Source: Vibrio hepatarius (GTDB lineage Bacteria; Pseudomonadota; Gammaproteobacteria; Enterobacterales; Vibrionaceae). Taken from it: a DNA stretch of 48,362 nt. Shown here piece by piece: positions 17,780 to 26,134 of the stretch. Position numbers and translations under genes: made by a program. The stretch lies in NCBI RefSeq assembly GCF_001274785.1, contig NZ_LHPI01000023.1:1-48362 (forward strand). The letters are read 5' to 3'. Under the pieces are notes generated by a model. It was not told the origin of the DNA. It ran no database searches and was given only the letters and a program-made list of their open reading frames with translations. The number at the start of each line of letters is the position of its first letter. Positions within the stretch are counted from its first letter, which is position 1.

Positions 17780-18563
17780 TATGTTGTTCACCTTTTTTGA
17801 CGCTTAATATCTCTGGCACTGTGATTTGATATCGCTCATCAAAACGTCCTTTTTCGACAACCTGCCGCTTTCCTGCACCCAATTTAATTCTTGTTTCATC
17901 TATGCGATTGACCCACTGGTGATCGTAGTATCGACCCAGAAATAGAAATATTCGGTTTGCCTGCACAGAGCTGCTTCGCTCAAGAATATCTTGTACTTTT
18001 CTAGGGCTAAGATTGACTAAACCCTGAAATAATTCTGCGACATGCTCAAATGAAATCAGCTTCCCAATAGCGTCTACCACTTCATAGGCAGCAAGTTCTG
18101 CACAGCTGACAGTGAGTTCTTTCTCTTTAACCGTGATCCTTTTCAAATCTTTCTCGGGATTCACTTCAAGCTTATGATTTCCACAGTAAAACCAATTCTG
18201 ATAAGGGAATTCACGAAACCATTTTGGTAAGGACGACTTATTTTTAACGCAAATCCAAACTTGCTCTTTGTTCAGCTGTAAATAGTGACTCAGTCCTTGG
18301 TGAGTTAAGCTGCTCAATCCAGCCAAATGAACTGAAACGCCCAATTGCACATCTAATGCTTGAATGGCATCAACCCAAGTTGGCTTTATATCGCCCTGCG
18401 CATCTGGACGATAATACACGCCAGAACATAGCTTCTTTAGCCAACCGTTCTGCGCGTACTTTTGAGCCAAGGAATAGCTCACACCGTTTTCAGTCAGCCA
18501 TTGCTGAAGTACTAGCGCACCAGGAGAAGTATGAGCAACAAGCCAGTTTATCTTAGATGACAT
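17772..18563 (-). CDS. mosA: MosA-like AbiEi antitoxin
   Basis: 263 aa from the ATG at 18563. A longer reading to 18605 would place the promoter repeats inside the gene, so the inner start is preferred. The N-terminal winged-helix domain (residues about 15-60, ending NGWLKKLCSGVYYRP) is typical of AbiEi and binds the operon's own promoter; the C-terminal part (from about 90) is the antitoxicity domain, with the FEHVAELFQGLVNLSPRKVQ motif. It precedes the toxin gene and overlaps it, the standard arrangement for AbiE pairs. A stop codon separates it cleanly from traA upstream. Confidence 0.86.
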   Translation of the reverse strand: MSSKINWLVAHTSPGALVLQQWLTENGVSYSLAQKYAQNGWLKKLCSGVYYRPDAQGDIKPTWVDAIQALDVQLGVSVHLAGLSSLTHQGLSHYLQLNKEQVWICVKNKSSLPKWFREFPYQNWFYCGNHKLEVNPEKDLKRITVKEKELTVSCAELAAYEVVDAIGKLISFEHVAELFQGLVNLSPRKVQDILERSSSVQANRIFLFLGRYYDHQWVNRIDETRIKLGAGKRQVVEKGRFDERYQITVPEILSVKKGEQHNG

Positions 18564-18647
18564 TTTAACACCCAAAGTATGAATATCACGAACAGTATAA
18601 ACCATATAGTTTATTGTGACAGTGATTTTAACACTTTAGGTATTAAT
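18562..18647 (-). promoter_or_regulatory. mosAT operator: two 23-bp direct repeats
   Basis: Two 23-bp direct repeats (18625-18647 and 18562-18584), 18 of 23 bases identical, both ending in GTGTTAAAAT on the minus strand and 63 bp apart (about six helical turns). The downstream copy runs into the mosA start codon. AbiEi-type antitoxins are known to bind paired 23-bp repeats in their own promoter, bend the DNA and repress, so these are likely the MosA operators. Known examples are inverted rather than direct repeats. Confidence 0.6.
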
Positions 18648-18699
18648 ATACCAAATACTGTAAACCAAGCCCGCTAATGCGGCGTTGTTGAAATGAAAA

Positions 18700-18740
18700 G
18701 GTCTACACAACATCACCAATAACCCGATGTTGTGTAGACC
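18700..18740 (-). terminator. Perfect 15-bp stem-loop after traA
   Basis: Arms 18700-18714 and 18726-18740 are exact complements over 15 bp, with an 11-base loop. On the minus strand the stem is followed by TTTTCATTTC, so it reads as a terminator (with a modest U-tract) at the end of the traLEKBVA transcript, about 42 bases beyond the traA stop and before mosA. It would insulate mosAT from tra transcription. Confidence 0.65.
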
Positions 18741-18782
18741 TAGTTTGATTACCTTAAGTGAACTGCCTACTGTGGTTCACAT

Positions 18783-19169
18783 TCAGGTGCCCAGTAAAAC
18801 GGCGCTGATTGCTGGAACTGTTGTGCCAATGACTTCTTGAGTGCTGGCAACAACAGGTAAGGTTGCAGACATAACACTTTCAACGACTGTTGGTGTGTTG
18901 TAGAGACCCATACCGCCACCAATGCCCAAAGCAAAAGCCATCAAGCTTTGGCGAGCGATACCGCCCACAATACCCACCAGAACCATGGCTCCCGCTACGA
19001 TCCGTCCCAAAGTACCTTGGGTCCAGTCTTTTAGGGTATCCCACACATCGGTGAAAGCATCACCACCGGTGCCCGCAAATGAGGGCTCCGAAATCATTAA
19101 CGCCATTAAACCAAGCGCACCAATAGTCATTAGGCGCTGAGTTTGAATGGTGCGAACTGCATTTGTCAT
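18783..19169 (-). CDS. traA: TraA pilin precursor
   Basis: 128 aa. A long N-terminal leader ends near PSFAG (about residue 33). It is followed by the short mature pilin of about 95 residues with two hydrophobic helices (IVAGAMVLVGIVGGIA and a Gly-rich LMAFALGIGGGMGL segment), the F-type pilin pattern. It is the major subunit of the conjugative pilus, processed at the inner membrane, probably by TrhF in this element. The start overlaps the traV stop (ATGA). A strong stem-loop follows. Confidence 0.9.
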   Translation of the reverse strand: MTNAVRTIQTQRLMTIGALGLMALMISEPSFAGTGGDAFTDVWDTLKDWTQGTLGRIVAGAMVLVGIVGGIARQSLMAFALGIGGGMGLYNTPTVVESVMSATLPVVASTQEVIGTTVPAISAVLLGT

Positions 19170-19738
19170 TCGTTAGTTTCTCCGTAGATACTCAAGTTAT
19201 CGCGCTTACCATCAGCTCCCGCTGAGGCTGAATCGCTTTGAGTCTGAAGTGGACGTAGCACTGGCGAAACCGTTCGAGGTGCTGACACCCCAATATCCCA
19301 CCGGCGCGGTTCAATTTCGGTAAACACGTAGCTGGATAAATTCAGATCCCCACGGTCATCCTCCCAAGGCGCAATCCAAATCCGCATTACCCTTGAAGGA
19401 ATGCGAATAGGTGCAGATTGCTGCGTCTCGGGTAATGCCGGATGGCTCAGCAGTCCTGTCTCTAAATCAGATTGTGAATACCCAGAGGGAGAACCAATTC
19501 GAGTCGCCACAGCATCAATCGTCTTGGGTGCAGCGCCATTACTGGTAAGCTCATAGACTTCACGAGCGGATAAACAGCGCACACCGTCAGGCATACCTGG
19601 GCATCCATATTCACTACTCCCAAGACTCAATGAACTACAGCCAGACAATAAGGTTGAGCCGACTGCCAATAAAAGTAATCCAGCTTTAGACCACTGTTTT
19701 GGCTGGTGCTTTGAGTTGTTCTGCATTGATGTCGTCAT
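19166..19738 (-). CDS. traV: TraV, outer-membrane lipoprotein
   Basis: 190 aa from the ATG at 19738, preceded by AGAGGAGAG; the upstream ATG at 19816 would give an N-region too long for a lipoprotein. The lipobox LLSGC (Cys near residue 34) fits TraV, the lipoprotein anchoring the F-type channel core in the outer membrane. Few Cys residues follow (SSEYGCPG and VRCLS), a pair often conserved in TraV. The gene lies between traB and traA, its normal place. Confidence 0.88.
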   Translation of the reverse strand: MTTSMQNNSKHQPKQWSKAGLLLLAVGSTLLSGCSSLSLGSSEYGCPGMPDGVRCLSAREVYELTSNGAAPKTIDAVATRIGSPSGYSQSDLETGLLSHPALPETQQSAPIRIPSRVMRIWIAPWEDDRGDLNLSSYVFTEIEPRRWDIGVSAPRTVSPVLRPLQTQSDSASAGADGKRDNLSIYGETNE

Positions 19739-19812
19739 GGTTAACTCTCCTCTGGATACACATCTTATTGTCTGAAACGGACTTCGATCGGTTAGCAACA
19801 TGCAGGATTTTT

Positions 19813-21102
19813 TCATCTTCTTGCACCTCCCCCTTGCGAAGTGGCCAACGACAACGAGGCACCACGAGTGACTATGACTTCAATTTTCCTGGCAGCGTCT
19901 ACCTCTATGACTGGGAACATATTTTCAGCCATGTCCAAATAGAACTTGGCCACTCGATCCAATGCTTTACCGGTGCCTTTAATCGCAGCACCTTGTAATG
20001 CTTCTTGGCTCATGACTTGCTGGTACAGTTGAGTATCACCGGCATTACCCGTCTGAATCGTCGGAACAGGATTCACATCAAATGCGCCTGCCAAGCCCTG
20101 AAGGAATCCGGCCATCATCGATTTGGCCACCAGCTGGCCTTGTTTCGACACTAATCGGCCACGAATACCGGCTTTGCCGTCTTCACCCACGGCATAAGAA
20201 TCCAGTCGCGTTTCAATGACGCCACCATCTTCTCTCACACATGAAATGGTCTCGCCTCGCAAATAAGCACGCTCAGAGCTCAAATCACCGTAACCTGCGG
20301 CGATCAAGAAACACTCTTTGATATCCGCTCTAAATCGGTTGGGTAAAATGGCTTCCTTTTGAATCCTCAGCAATGCAGGAAAAGGCTCGCGTCTTGCGGA
20401 CTCGTGAGTAGGAGCATCCAAACCTGTGATCAAAGTACCTGAGATGATGCTGCCCGCCGGTAGATACAAAGGCGGCGCTTCTTGCACAACAACCTCTGGT
20501 TCAGCAACCACTTCAGGCTCAATCATACGAATCGTGATTGGCGGCAATGGAACATCTCGTGCTCGTGTACCTTGGCCATTGGCTGGCTGCTGATAGAGCG
20601 GATCAGGCAGCGGCGCATTGGCAAAATAGTCGTCTGGGTTAGACGGCAGAGGCTTTTCTTCTTTAGGCAATTCCATGGCAGATAAAGGCACTTCAAAGCG
20701 GCTATTTGTGCCTTCAACTGCTGCATCACCTCCAGCGCGAACATCATCAAGTTCCGCTCGAAGGCGAGCCAACTCCGCATTGACCTCACTTGGTATAGAA
20801 GGCGAACCTGGGCTTAGCCGTCCTGAATCAACGTCACGACGCAAGCGCTCAACTTCACGACGTAACTGTTCATTGCGCTCACTGAGTAGTTTTACGTTCG
20901 CAGCCAAACTATCGACCCCAACATCACGAGTATTGGTATCCGTAAGAATGTGCCGGATCGTTTCCTGCCGGTTCCGACTGCTTGAGCCATCGTCAGGATT
21001 AGGTGAAAACACCATCACCATAAGGATGAGACCACCAGCAATACCAGCAACCGATAGACCCCGCTTCATGTTCGGGCTCATTTGTTCCCATTGTGCTTTC
21101 AT
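19813..21102 (-). CDS. traB: TraB, VirB10-like channel scaffold
   Basis: 429 aa. One N-terminal transmembrane segment (residues about 13-29) is followed by a coiled coil (KLLSERNEQLRREVERLRRD), a Pro-rich linker, and the VirB10-type C-terminal barrel domain beginning at PAGSIISGTLITGLDAPT. TraB spans inner and outer membranes and, with TraK and TraV, forms the core complex. It starts a few bases beyond the traK stop. Confidence 0.93.
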   Translation of the reverse strand: MKAQWEQMSPNMKRGLSVAGIAGGLILMVMVFSPNPDDGSSSRNRQETIRHILTDTNTRDVGVDSLAANVKLLSERNEQLRREVERLRRDVDSGRLSPGSPSIPSEVNAELARLRAELDDVRAGGDAAVEGTNSRFEVPLSAMELPKEEKPLPSNPDDYFANAPLPDPLYQQPANGQGTRARDVPLPPITIRMIEPEVVAEPEVVVQEAPPLYLPAGSIISGTLITGLDAPTHESARREPFPALLRIQKEAILPNRFRADIKECFLIAAGYGDLSSERAYLRGETISCVREDGGVIETRLDSYAVGEDGKAGIRGRLVSKQGQLVAKSMMAGFLQGLAGAFDVNPVPTIQTGNAGDTQLYQQVMSQEALQGAAIKGTGKALDRVAKFYLDMAENMFPVIEVDAARKIEVIVTRGASLSLATSQGGGARR

Positions 21103-21108
21103 CGTTAT

Positions 21109-22005
21109 TCACCCCCCCACAAGAAGCGAAGGTCGCAGACTTTCCACCGCTTCTTCACGATGATTGCGAACAACCACATACAACTCAGTCTTTTCACCCG
21201 GCAACAAGATATTGCGAGGCCAGTAGGCGCTTGCCACTATATCTGGTGTATTACAGGCTATTTCACTGGCTTCTATCGGCTCATCGGCAAAGCTTTCAAC
21301 TAGTCCTACATAGACAGTGAAGTAATGTCCCGTCACAATTTGCCCCTGCTTAAAACCAAACTTTAAGCCCGGCTGAAAACATTTCGGGCTTGTGTCAGTT
21401 TGGCCAGCCAAACGGATGTCATAGCCTTGTGGTAGTTCATTTAGTGCAAGTCGTCTGAGTAAATCACGTAGGCTATCGACGTATGGCTGAGCCGTTTCCC
21501 AAGTGGCGGCTTTTCGGTTCACGACGCCCTTAATAGGCCACTGCTGACCATCAATAGCTAAGGTGATTTCACGCGGTGGAATACGACGGGGTACTAAGGT
21601 GACTGATAATGCGGGCGCTTCCTGACCAGGCGGAGTGATGTAAAGTGAAACCGGTGATTCTTTGTCCGTGGCCACATATACAACATTCCCCTTGATTTGC
21701 GTCTGAGCATCACTGGTTGTTCTCACCTGAGGCGATTCAAACGGCGTCACAATCCGATTCAGATGACCAAGTGCTACAGGGATCAGTTCATTAACCCCCG
21801 GTGTCATCTGTAACGTTGTTGGCACATCCGTTGCTACCTTATTGCTTTGAATAGGTGGATTTGCTGTAGCAGGCTGCTTCATCACACTGGCTGGCACAAT
21901 CGGCAATTCCACGTCTGCATACGACGCTTGAGATAACAGGACGCCACTCAAGCTCATTGCGATTAAGCTTGGTGTCATCCATCGACTAATTTTGGTTCGC
22001 ATCAT
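21109..22005 (-). CDS. traK: TraK, VirB9-like secretin-type core protein
   Basis: 298 aa with a signal peptide ending near ASYAD. The beta-rich N-terminal domain includes LGHLNRIVTPFESPQV, the TraK family signature, and the C-terminal part ends with NILLPGEKTELYVVVRNH. TraK forms the outer-membrane ring with TraV and TraB. The gene overlaps the end of traE by 20 bases. Confidence 0.92.
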   Translation of the reverse strand: MMRTKISRWMTPSLIAMSLSGVLLSQASYADVELPIVPASVMKQPATANPPIQSNKVATDVPTTLQMTPGVNELIPVALGHLNRIVTPFESPQVRTTSDAQTQIKGNVVYVATDKESPVSLYITPPGQEAPALSVTLVPRRIPPREITLAIDGQQWPIKGVVNRKAATWETAQPYVDSLRDLLRRLALNELPQGYDIRLAGQTDTSPKCFQPGLKFGFKQGQIVTGHYFTVYVGLVESFADEPIEASEIACNTPDIVASAYWPRNILLPGEKTELYVVVRNHREEAVESLRPSLLVGG

Positions 22006-22612
22006 TCACCCTCCGGTTTTGCTCTTGGGTCAACTTTTCACGAACGCGCTTCGTTCTAGCTTGCCCCTCATACGTATCCATCCAACTGAGCTTTGGACGG
22101 TATTGCTCAATATCGATGTCAAACTCATAGGTGCGAGTTTGGCGCTGTTCATCTCCAGATGGCCCAGAAACCAAGGAATAACCGGTCACAAAGACATGGC
22201 CGGTTTCATACTCATACTCCACTTGTCTGGGTTGGAATTTGAGCGTGACTCGGTCTTCTCGGATTTGCCTTGCCTGAATTTCCAGTGCATCGACCACTTG
22301 CTGGTACACCGCTGGAGAAAGCAGTGGTTCTATAGCAACCCGGATAAAGGACACATTACCCGGCGTCACGTTGCCCATAAGCTCAGCCAGGTAGAGCCCC
22401 CAGGACTCCAGGTAAGGTTGAGTGGCTTGGTTTCGTGACACTTCAGCCGTTTCAGACAAGGTTGGCGGTTGAATAGCTACCACGGTATTGCGAGAAAATG
22501 CCGCAACCGCAAGCAGCAAGTTAGATAGCACCAGCACCGCAATCAGGAACCGTTGCCATCGGTTCTCTAATTGCGTGCCTTGCCATGATTTTAAAAACAC
22601 GTCGAACTTCAC
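21986..22612 (-). CDS. traE: TraE, VirB5/VirB8-like inner-membrane protein
   Basis: 208 aa with one N-terminal transmembrane helix (residues about 22-43) and a periplasmic domain. The RTYEFDIDIEQYRPKLSWMDTYEG stretch (broken here at 20 residues: DIDIEQYRPKLSWMDTY) is typical of TraE. It acts in pilus assembly at the inner membrane. The start overlaps traL by four bases and the end overlaps traK. Confidence 0.9.
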   Translation of the reverse strand: MKFDVFLKSWQGTQLENRWQRFLIAVLVLSNLLLAVAAFSRNTVVAIQPPTLSETAEVSRNQATQPYLESWGLYLAELMGNVTPGNVSFIRVAIEPLLSPAVYQQVVDALEIQARQIREDRVTLKFQPRQVEYEYETGHVFVTGYSLVSGPSGDEQRQTRTYEFDIDIEQYRPKLSWMDTYEGQARTKRVREKLTQEQNRRVNDANQN

Positions 22613-22890
22613 GGCAGATAGCTCCTGATAAATGGGTTAGGGATCGTCTTGGCTTTGGTTGGCAACAGTCCGGCCCAGTAGATGGCGTGAAGAATAAAAC
22701 CATCTGGGCGACCATCACGAAAACGCCGATAGAGCTTGGTTGTCACCAACCCCAACAGGCATAAAACCAAGGCATTACCGGTAAAGATGCCGATCACGAG
22801 CCCCAACAGAATGGGAGCCATCTCATCGGCACTCCAAAGCAGGAAGTGCGGCGGATCATCGATATAGGACGGAATACTCACAGGTTCCAT
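22609..22890 (-). CDS. traL: TraL, pilus assembly membrane protein
   Basis: 93 aa from ATG 22890, preceded by GAGGAG at five bases; the GTG two codons upstream is less likely. It has the typical TraL start (PSYIDDPPHFLLWSADE) and two predicted membrane helices. It is the first gene of the traLEKBVA cluster and is needed for pilus assembly. Only 125 bases separate its start from the IS256-family insertion upstream. Confidence 0.9.
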   Translation of the reverse strand: MEPVSIPSYIDDPPHFLLWSADEMAPILLGLVIGIFTGNALVLCLLGLVTTKLYRRFRDGRPDGFILHAIYWAGLLPTKAKTIPNPFIRSYLP

Positions 22891-23015
22891 AGTCACTCCT
22901 CGTTGTTTGAATTGAGAAGTGAAGAATGCCCCGAAATAACTCAGGGCTGTGGTCAGGTAGATATCGAATTCTTGAAGGTTTTGAACTACCGAGCGCTAGT
23001 TCATCTGTTTTAGGG
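22891..23015 (-). promoter_or_regulatory. Leader of traL cut by the IS256-family element
   Basis: This stretch should contain the promoter of the traLEKBVA cluster. A short inverted repeat GAACTA/TAGTTC (22983-22988 and 22997-23002) lies just inside the insertion point and could be part of an activator site. I cannot point to a convincing -35/-10 pair. DNA originally upstream of 23008 is now displaced by 1.3 kb. Confidence 0.35.
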
Positions 23016-24306
23016 GAGGGTGTTCAATATTCTGTGTCAGCCGATCATAGGTCAATATGATCATCCAGGCGGCCAGCGAAGTGGATCGACAGCTGTGACA
23101 GCGTCAGATTCCAGTTCTGCACCGGGTGCGTCCAGCGCTCGGATGCCTGCAACATACCGGCGTATAGCAGCTTAAGTAAACTGTTTTCGTTCGGGAAGCC
23201 ACCTTTGGTTTTGGTGAGCTTACGGAACTGTCGGTGCACAGCCTCTACCGCGTTGGTTGTGTATATCGCCGTGCGCACGTAATCCGGGTATTTAAAATAG
23301 GCCGACAGCGTCTGCCACTTATTGCGCCAGGACTTAATCACCACCGGATATTTCTCGCCCCATTTAGTATCCAGCTCATCGAGCGCTGTTTCAGCTGCGT
23401 TTAGTGTTGCTGCTTTGTACACACATTTTAAATCCGCCATAAAGGCTTTTTGATTCTTACTTGCCACATATTTCAATGAGTTACGGATTTGATGGATGAT
23501 GCAGTGCTGGAGCTCTGTCTTCGGGTAAATGCTCTCAATCGCTTCTGGGAAGCCTTTAAGACCGTCAACGCATGCGATTAGAATGTCTTTGACGCCGCGA
23601 TTATGCAGGTCGGTCAGCACCGTCAGCCAGTGATGCGCGCCTTCATGTTCGGATAAATACAGGCCCAGTAGTTCTTTTTTGCCTTCAACCGTTAAGCCCA
23701 AAATGGTGTACACAGCCTTGGTGATAAAGCGGCCATTTTCTTTGATTTTGTAGTGTATGGCGTCAAGCCAGACGATGGGATAAATGCGTTCTAACTCGCG
23801 CTCACGCCATGCGTGCAGCTCTGGCAGCAGCTTGTCAGTGACAGCGTTGATAGTGCCATTGGATACGTTAATGCCGTAAATTTCTTCAATATGGCTGCGA
23901 ATGTCCTGATAACTGGTACCCAGTGCGAACAAACCGATGATTTTTCGTTCTAGCTCGTCAGTCAGGTGGGTCTGATGCTTTTTGACGATTTGCGGCTCAA
24001 ACGTTCCGGCGCGGTCTCGCGGTGTATTGAGTTCAAAGCTGCCTGCAGCGCTTTTAACGATCTTCGGAGTTGAGCCATTCTTGCGGTTAGAATCTTCATC
24101 GTTTTCAAGATGCTGCTCAAGCTCCGCTTGCATCGCGGCTTCTGTCAGCTGTTTAATCAGCGGAGTGAGAATGCCATCTTTGCCTGTTAAGCCTTTACCG
24201 GCCTTCAGTGCCTCAATGGCAGCGTCCATATCGAATGTTGGTTTGCTCATGTGTCATCTCTTTTAGCGTTATCTTAATGAAATGACACAGAATTTTGAAC
24301 ACTACC
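23016..24306 (-). mobile_element. IS256-family insertion sequence, complete
   Basis: 1291 bp with terminal inverted repeats of about 24 bp. The innermost parts (TGTTCAA, then ATTCTGTGTCA, at both ends) match except for one base; the outermost four positions differ. An 8-bp duplication, TTTTAGGG, flanks it at 23008-23015 and 24307-24314. Intact repeats, duplication and transposase suggest a recent, possibly still mobile insertion. Confidence 0.93.
23045..24250 (-). CDS. IS256-family transposase (MULE-type DDE)
   Basis: 401 aa, full length. The DDE triad is visible: Asp163 in VWLDAIHYK, Asp229 in ACVDGLKGF, and Glu336 in TTNAVEAVHR. The helical insertion with QHCIIHQIRNSLKYV is typical of IS256. 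It is the only gene of the element and is read in the same direction as the tra genes. Confidence 0.95.
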   Translation of the reverse strand: MSKPTFDMDAAIEALKAGKGLTGKDGILTPLIKQLTEAAMQAELEQHLENDEDSNRKNGSTPKIVKSAAGSFELNTPRDRAGTFEPQIVKKHQTHLTDELERKIIGLFALGTSYQDIRSHIEEIYGINVSNGTINAVTDKLLPELHAWRERELERIYPIVWLDAIHYKIKENGRFITKAVYTILGLTVEGKKELLGLYLSEHEGAHHWLTVLTDLHNRGVKDILIACVDGLKGFPEAIESIYPKTELQHCIIHQIRNSLKYVASKNQKAFMADLKCVYKAATLNAAETALDELDTKWGEKYPVVIKSWRNKWQTLSAYFKYPDYVRTAIYTTNAVEAVHRQFRKLTKTKGGFPNENSLLKLLYAGMLQASERWTHPVQNWNLTLSQLSIHFAGRLDDHIDL

Positions 24307-24325
24307 TTTTAGGGAGGTGGTTGTC

Positions 24326-25432
24326 TTAGAAATTGATATTTCTGACATTTGACTTATTGATTTGCTTAGTCAAATCGTAACTGGTTAACTGAGCAACTAT
24401 CTGCTCTGAAACACCTAAATCGTTTGCAATATCAAAAATCGAAATACCCAAATGCTCGTTGAGCTGATCTATTGCAGCTGATAAAAGCTCTGGCTGCTCC
24501 ATTGGTATTTGATCATCTAAGTATTCTGTTTTCGATTGACCCGATTTATTCAAATAAACATTGGCGGTTCTGTACTGTTGCGACGAAATTAACCCAAGAT
24601 AATTAGCTCGATAAATTATTGCTCTCGCACTAACACGCCATCTAAGTTTCAATGCAAAGATTTTCTCCCACCTAATTCGAACAGGTCCCACACATTGAGG
24701 AAACTCTTTCAGAAAAGCCTTACGTGGAAAAAGAAACGCACTTGCAAAAGCATCAGCTTCTCTCTCTGTTTTAGCACACCCAGTTTCTACACCTTGATGC
24801 AAAACCAAATGGCCACATTCATGCGCCAAATCAAAACGCATTCTACAGCAGCTTTCCTTCGCATTATTTCTTACTATGATGGGTCTTTTTCGATTCATTG
24901 ATAACGCATCAACTTTATCTGAAACACCATCAAAGCAAGTGATTACAGCGCCATTATTCTCCAGTACTCTTACCATGTTTGTAACTGGTGCATCCAAACC
25001 CAGACCCCAGTTAATACGACATTGCTCCGCTGCTCTTTCGATAGCCTCCGCACACAAATCTGATTCTTCAAAATCAATAAAATTGGCAACAGGCAACTCA
25101 AGATGATCTTCAATAATCTCAACTAATAGTTCAAAAATGGTGCCGAGAGCCAATACTCGATTTGCAAGTCCAACCGGTGTTGTTTTGCGCTTGCGAAAGT
25201 GGCATTGCTCATACTTAACATCATTTTGTGGTTTCTTAAAAAAGAAATCACTTTTCACTTTTAATACTTCAGCCAATGCCAAAAGCAGGTCTTCAGCAGG
25301 TGGTTTAACACCTGCTTCAAGCTGATGTATAAACTGACGACTGACCGCAACTAACTCACCAAGTTCTTGTTGAGTAATTCCGGCCATCAATCTCGCCAGC
25401 CTTAGTTTTTCACCAAAAAATTCGTTATTCAT
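24326..25432 (-). CDS. XRE regulator fused to ImmA/IrrE metallopeptidase
   Basis: 368 aa. Residues about 8-62 are an XRE helix-turn-helix (ITQQELGELVAVSRQFIHQL). Residues about 150-260 form an ImmA/IrrE zinc peptidase with HECGH at 204-208 and the distal Glu in TEREADAFA. A short Ala/Ile-rich C-terminal helical region follows. Proteins of this type cleave or sense a partner repressor, as in ImmA-ImmR of ICEBs1, and control mobile elements or toxin modules. The start overlaps the upstream gene by eight bases, so the two form a pair in hotspot HS1 next to the DUF4400/orfJ genes. Target and trigger are unknown. Confidence 0.85.
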   Translation of the reverse strand: MNNEFFGEKLRLARLMAGITQQELGELVAVSRQFIHQLEAGVKPPAEDLLLALAEVLKVKSDFFFKKPQNDVKYEQCHFRKRKTTPVGLANRVLALGTIFELLVEIIEDHLELPVANFIDFEESDLCAEAIERAAEQCRINWGLGLDAPVTNMVRVLENNGAVITCFDGVSDKVDALSMNRKRPIIVRNNAKESCCRMRFDLAHECGHLVLHQGVETGCAKTEREADAFASAFLFPRKAFLKEFPQCVGPVRIRWEKIFALKLRWRVSARAIIYRANYLGLISSQQYRTANVYLNKSGQSKTEYLDDQIPMEQPELLSAAIDQLNEHLGISIFDIANDLGVSEQIVAQLTSYDLTKQINKSNVRNINF

Positions 25433-26021
25433 GATTTACTGCATTTTTCGACTTTTTCTTAATTTTGATTTTAGAAACAGCCGATTCAAGTTCAACACCA
25501 TGAGAAACATTCTCATCAGTATCTGTTATTAACGTAACCTTAGAATTCATTGGCACTTCCCAGTTGACTACAATTTCACCAACATCGCTATAACCAACGA
25601 AAAAGGCGCGATCTACACATTTAGTTTGATCAGTGCTCAGAACAAAAAACCAAATGATCTCTGACGGACTATCTTGTGTAGAAAATAACTCCATTTGCAT
25701 CATAGCTTCGTGGGAACGTATCAGTTTCCCTGATGGGAGTTTGTCAGGCTGACCTTTCCAGAAACGAACTGGAACGTCAGCGATACTAAACGTAAACCTC
25801 CCTTTCGGGGTCAGTATCTTAAGCCAATCAACTTCAAGTGACTTCCTTACTAAATGTGTACAACAACACTCGTAGGACCTTATGCCCAATGATTTGTTGG
25901 TGTCACCCAAATCTCTGTTGTGTAAATCTACAACATCTGCTCGAACATCTGCTAAAAGTTGAGCAACTTCAATCAGCTGACTTTCTTTAAAATTAGGGTT
26001 TAGTGTCATCGGTGTGTTCAA
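25425..26021 (-). CDS. Unrecognised partner of the XRE/ImmA protein
   Basis: I recognise no family. The best start appears to be a TTG at 26021, seven bases after GAGGT; an ATG at 26009 is the alternative. From 26021 the product is 198 aa, soluble, without signal peptide or membrane segment. A promoter with near-consensus elements lies at 26069-26096, so a start upstream of about 26060 is unlikely. The middle holds a two-Cys CCCTHLVRKSLEVDW segment and an IIWFFVLSTDQTKCVDRAFFVGYSD beta-rich stretch; the C-terminus is Lys-rich. Being upstream of, and overlapping, a peptidase-regulator gene, it could be the regulated partner or a toxin (inference only). Confidence 0.6.
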   Translation of the reverse strand: MNTPMTLNPNFKESQLIEVAQLLADVRADVVDLHNRDLGDTNKSLGIRSYECCCTHLVRKSLEVDWLKILTPKGRFTFSIADVPVRFWKGQPDKLPSGKLIRSHEAMMQMELFSTQDSPSEIIWFFVLSTDQTKCVDRAFFVGYSDVGEIVVNWEVPMNSKVTLITDTDENVSHGVELESAVSKIKIKKKSKNAVNHE

Positions 26022-26068
26022 ATTTGTTACCTCAGGTAGTAAAGCAATAGGATTAGATACCATGGACA

Positions 26069-26096
26069 ATAATATGCTAATTTTAAAATTTGTCAA
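26069..26096 (-). promoter_or_regulatory. Sigma70-like promoter of the HS1 module
   Basis: On the minus strand a consensus -35 (TTGACA, 26096-26091) is separated by 16 bases from a near-consensus -10 (TATTAT, 26074-26069). Transcription would start near 26062, about 40 bases upstream of the likely start of the two-gene operon. This is the clearest promoter in the window and indicates expression independent of the tra transcript. Confidence 0.8.
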
Positions 26097-26134
26097 CCTG
26101 CCTACAACTTGTTAACCCAACACTAAAATGTAAA

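Larger units (their letters stand above)
23008..24314. repeat. 8-bp target site duplication of the IS256-family element
   Basis: TTTTAGGG occurs at 23008-23015 and again at 24307-24314, directly abutting the inverted repeats. Eight bases is the usual duplication for IS256-family insertions. The uninterrupted target would read CTGTTTTAGGGAGGTGG. Confidence 0.92.
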
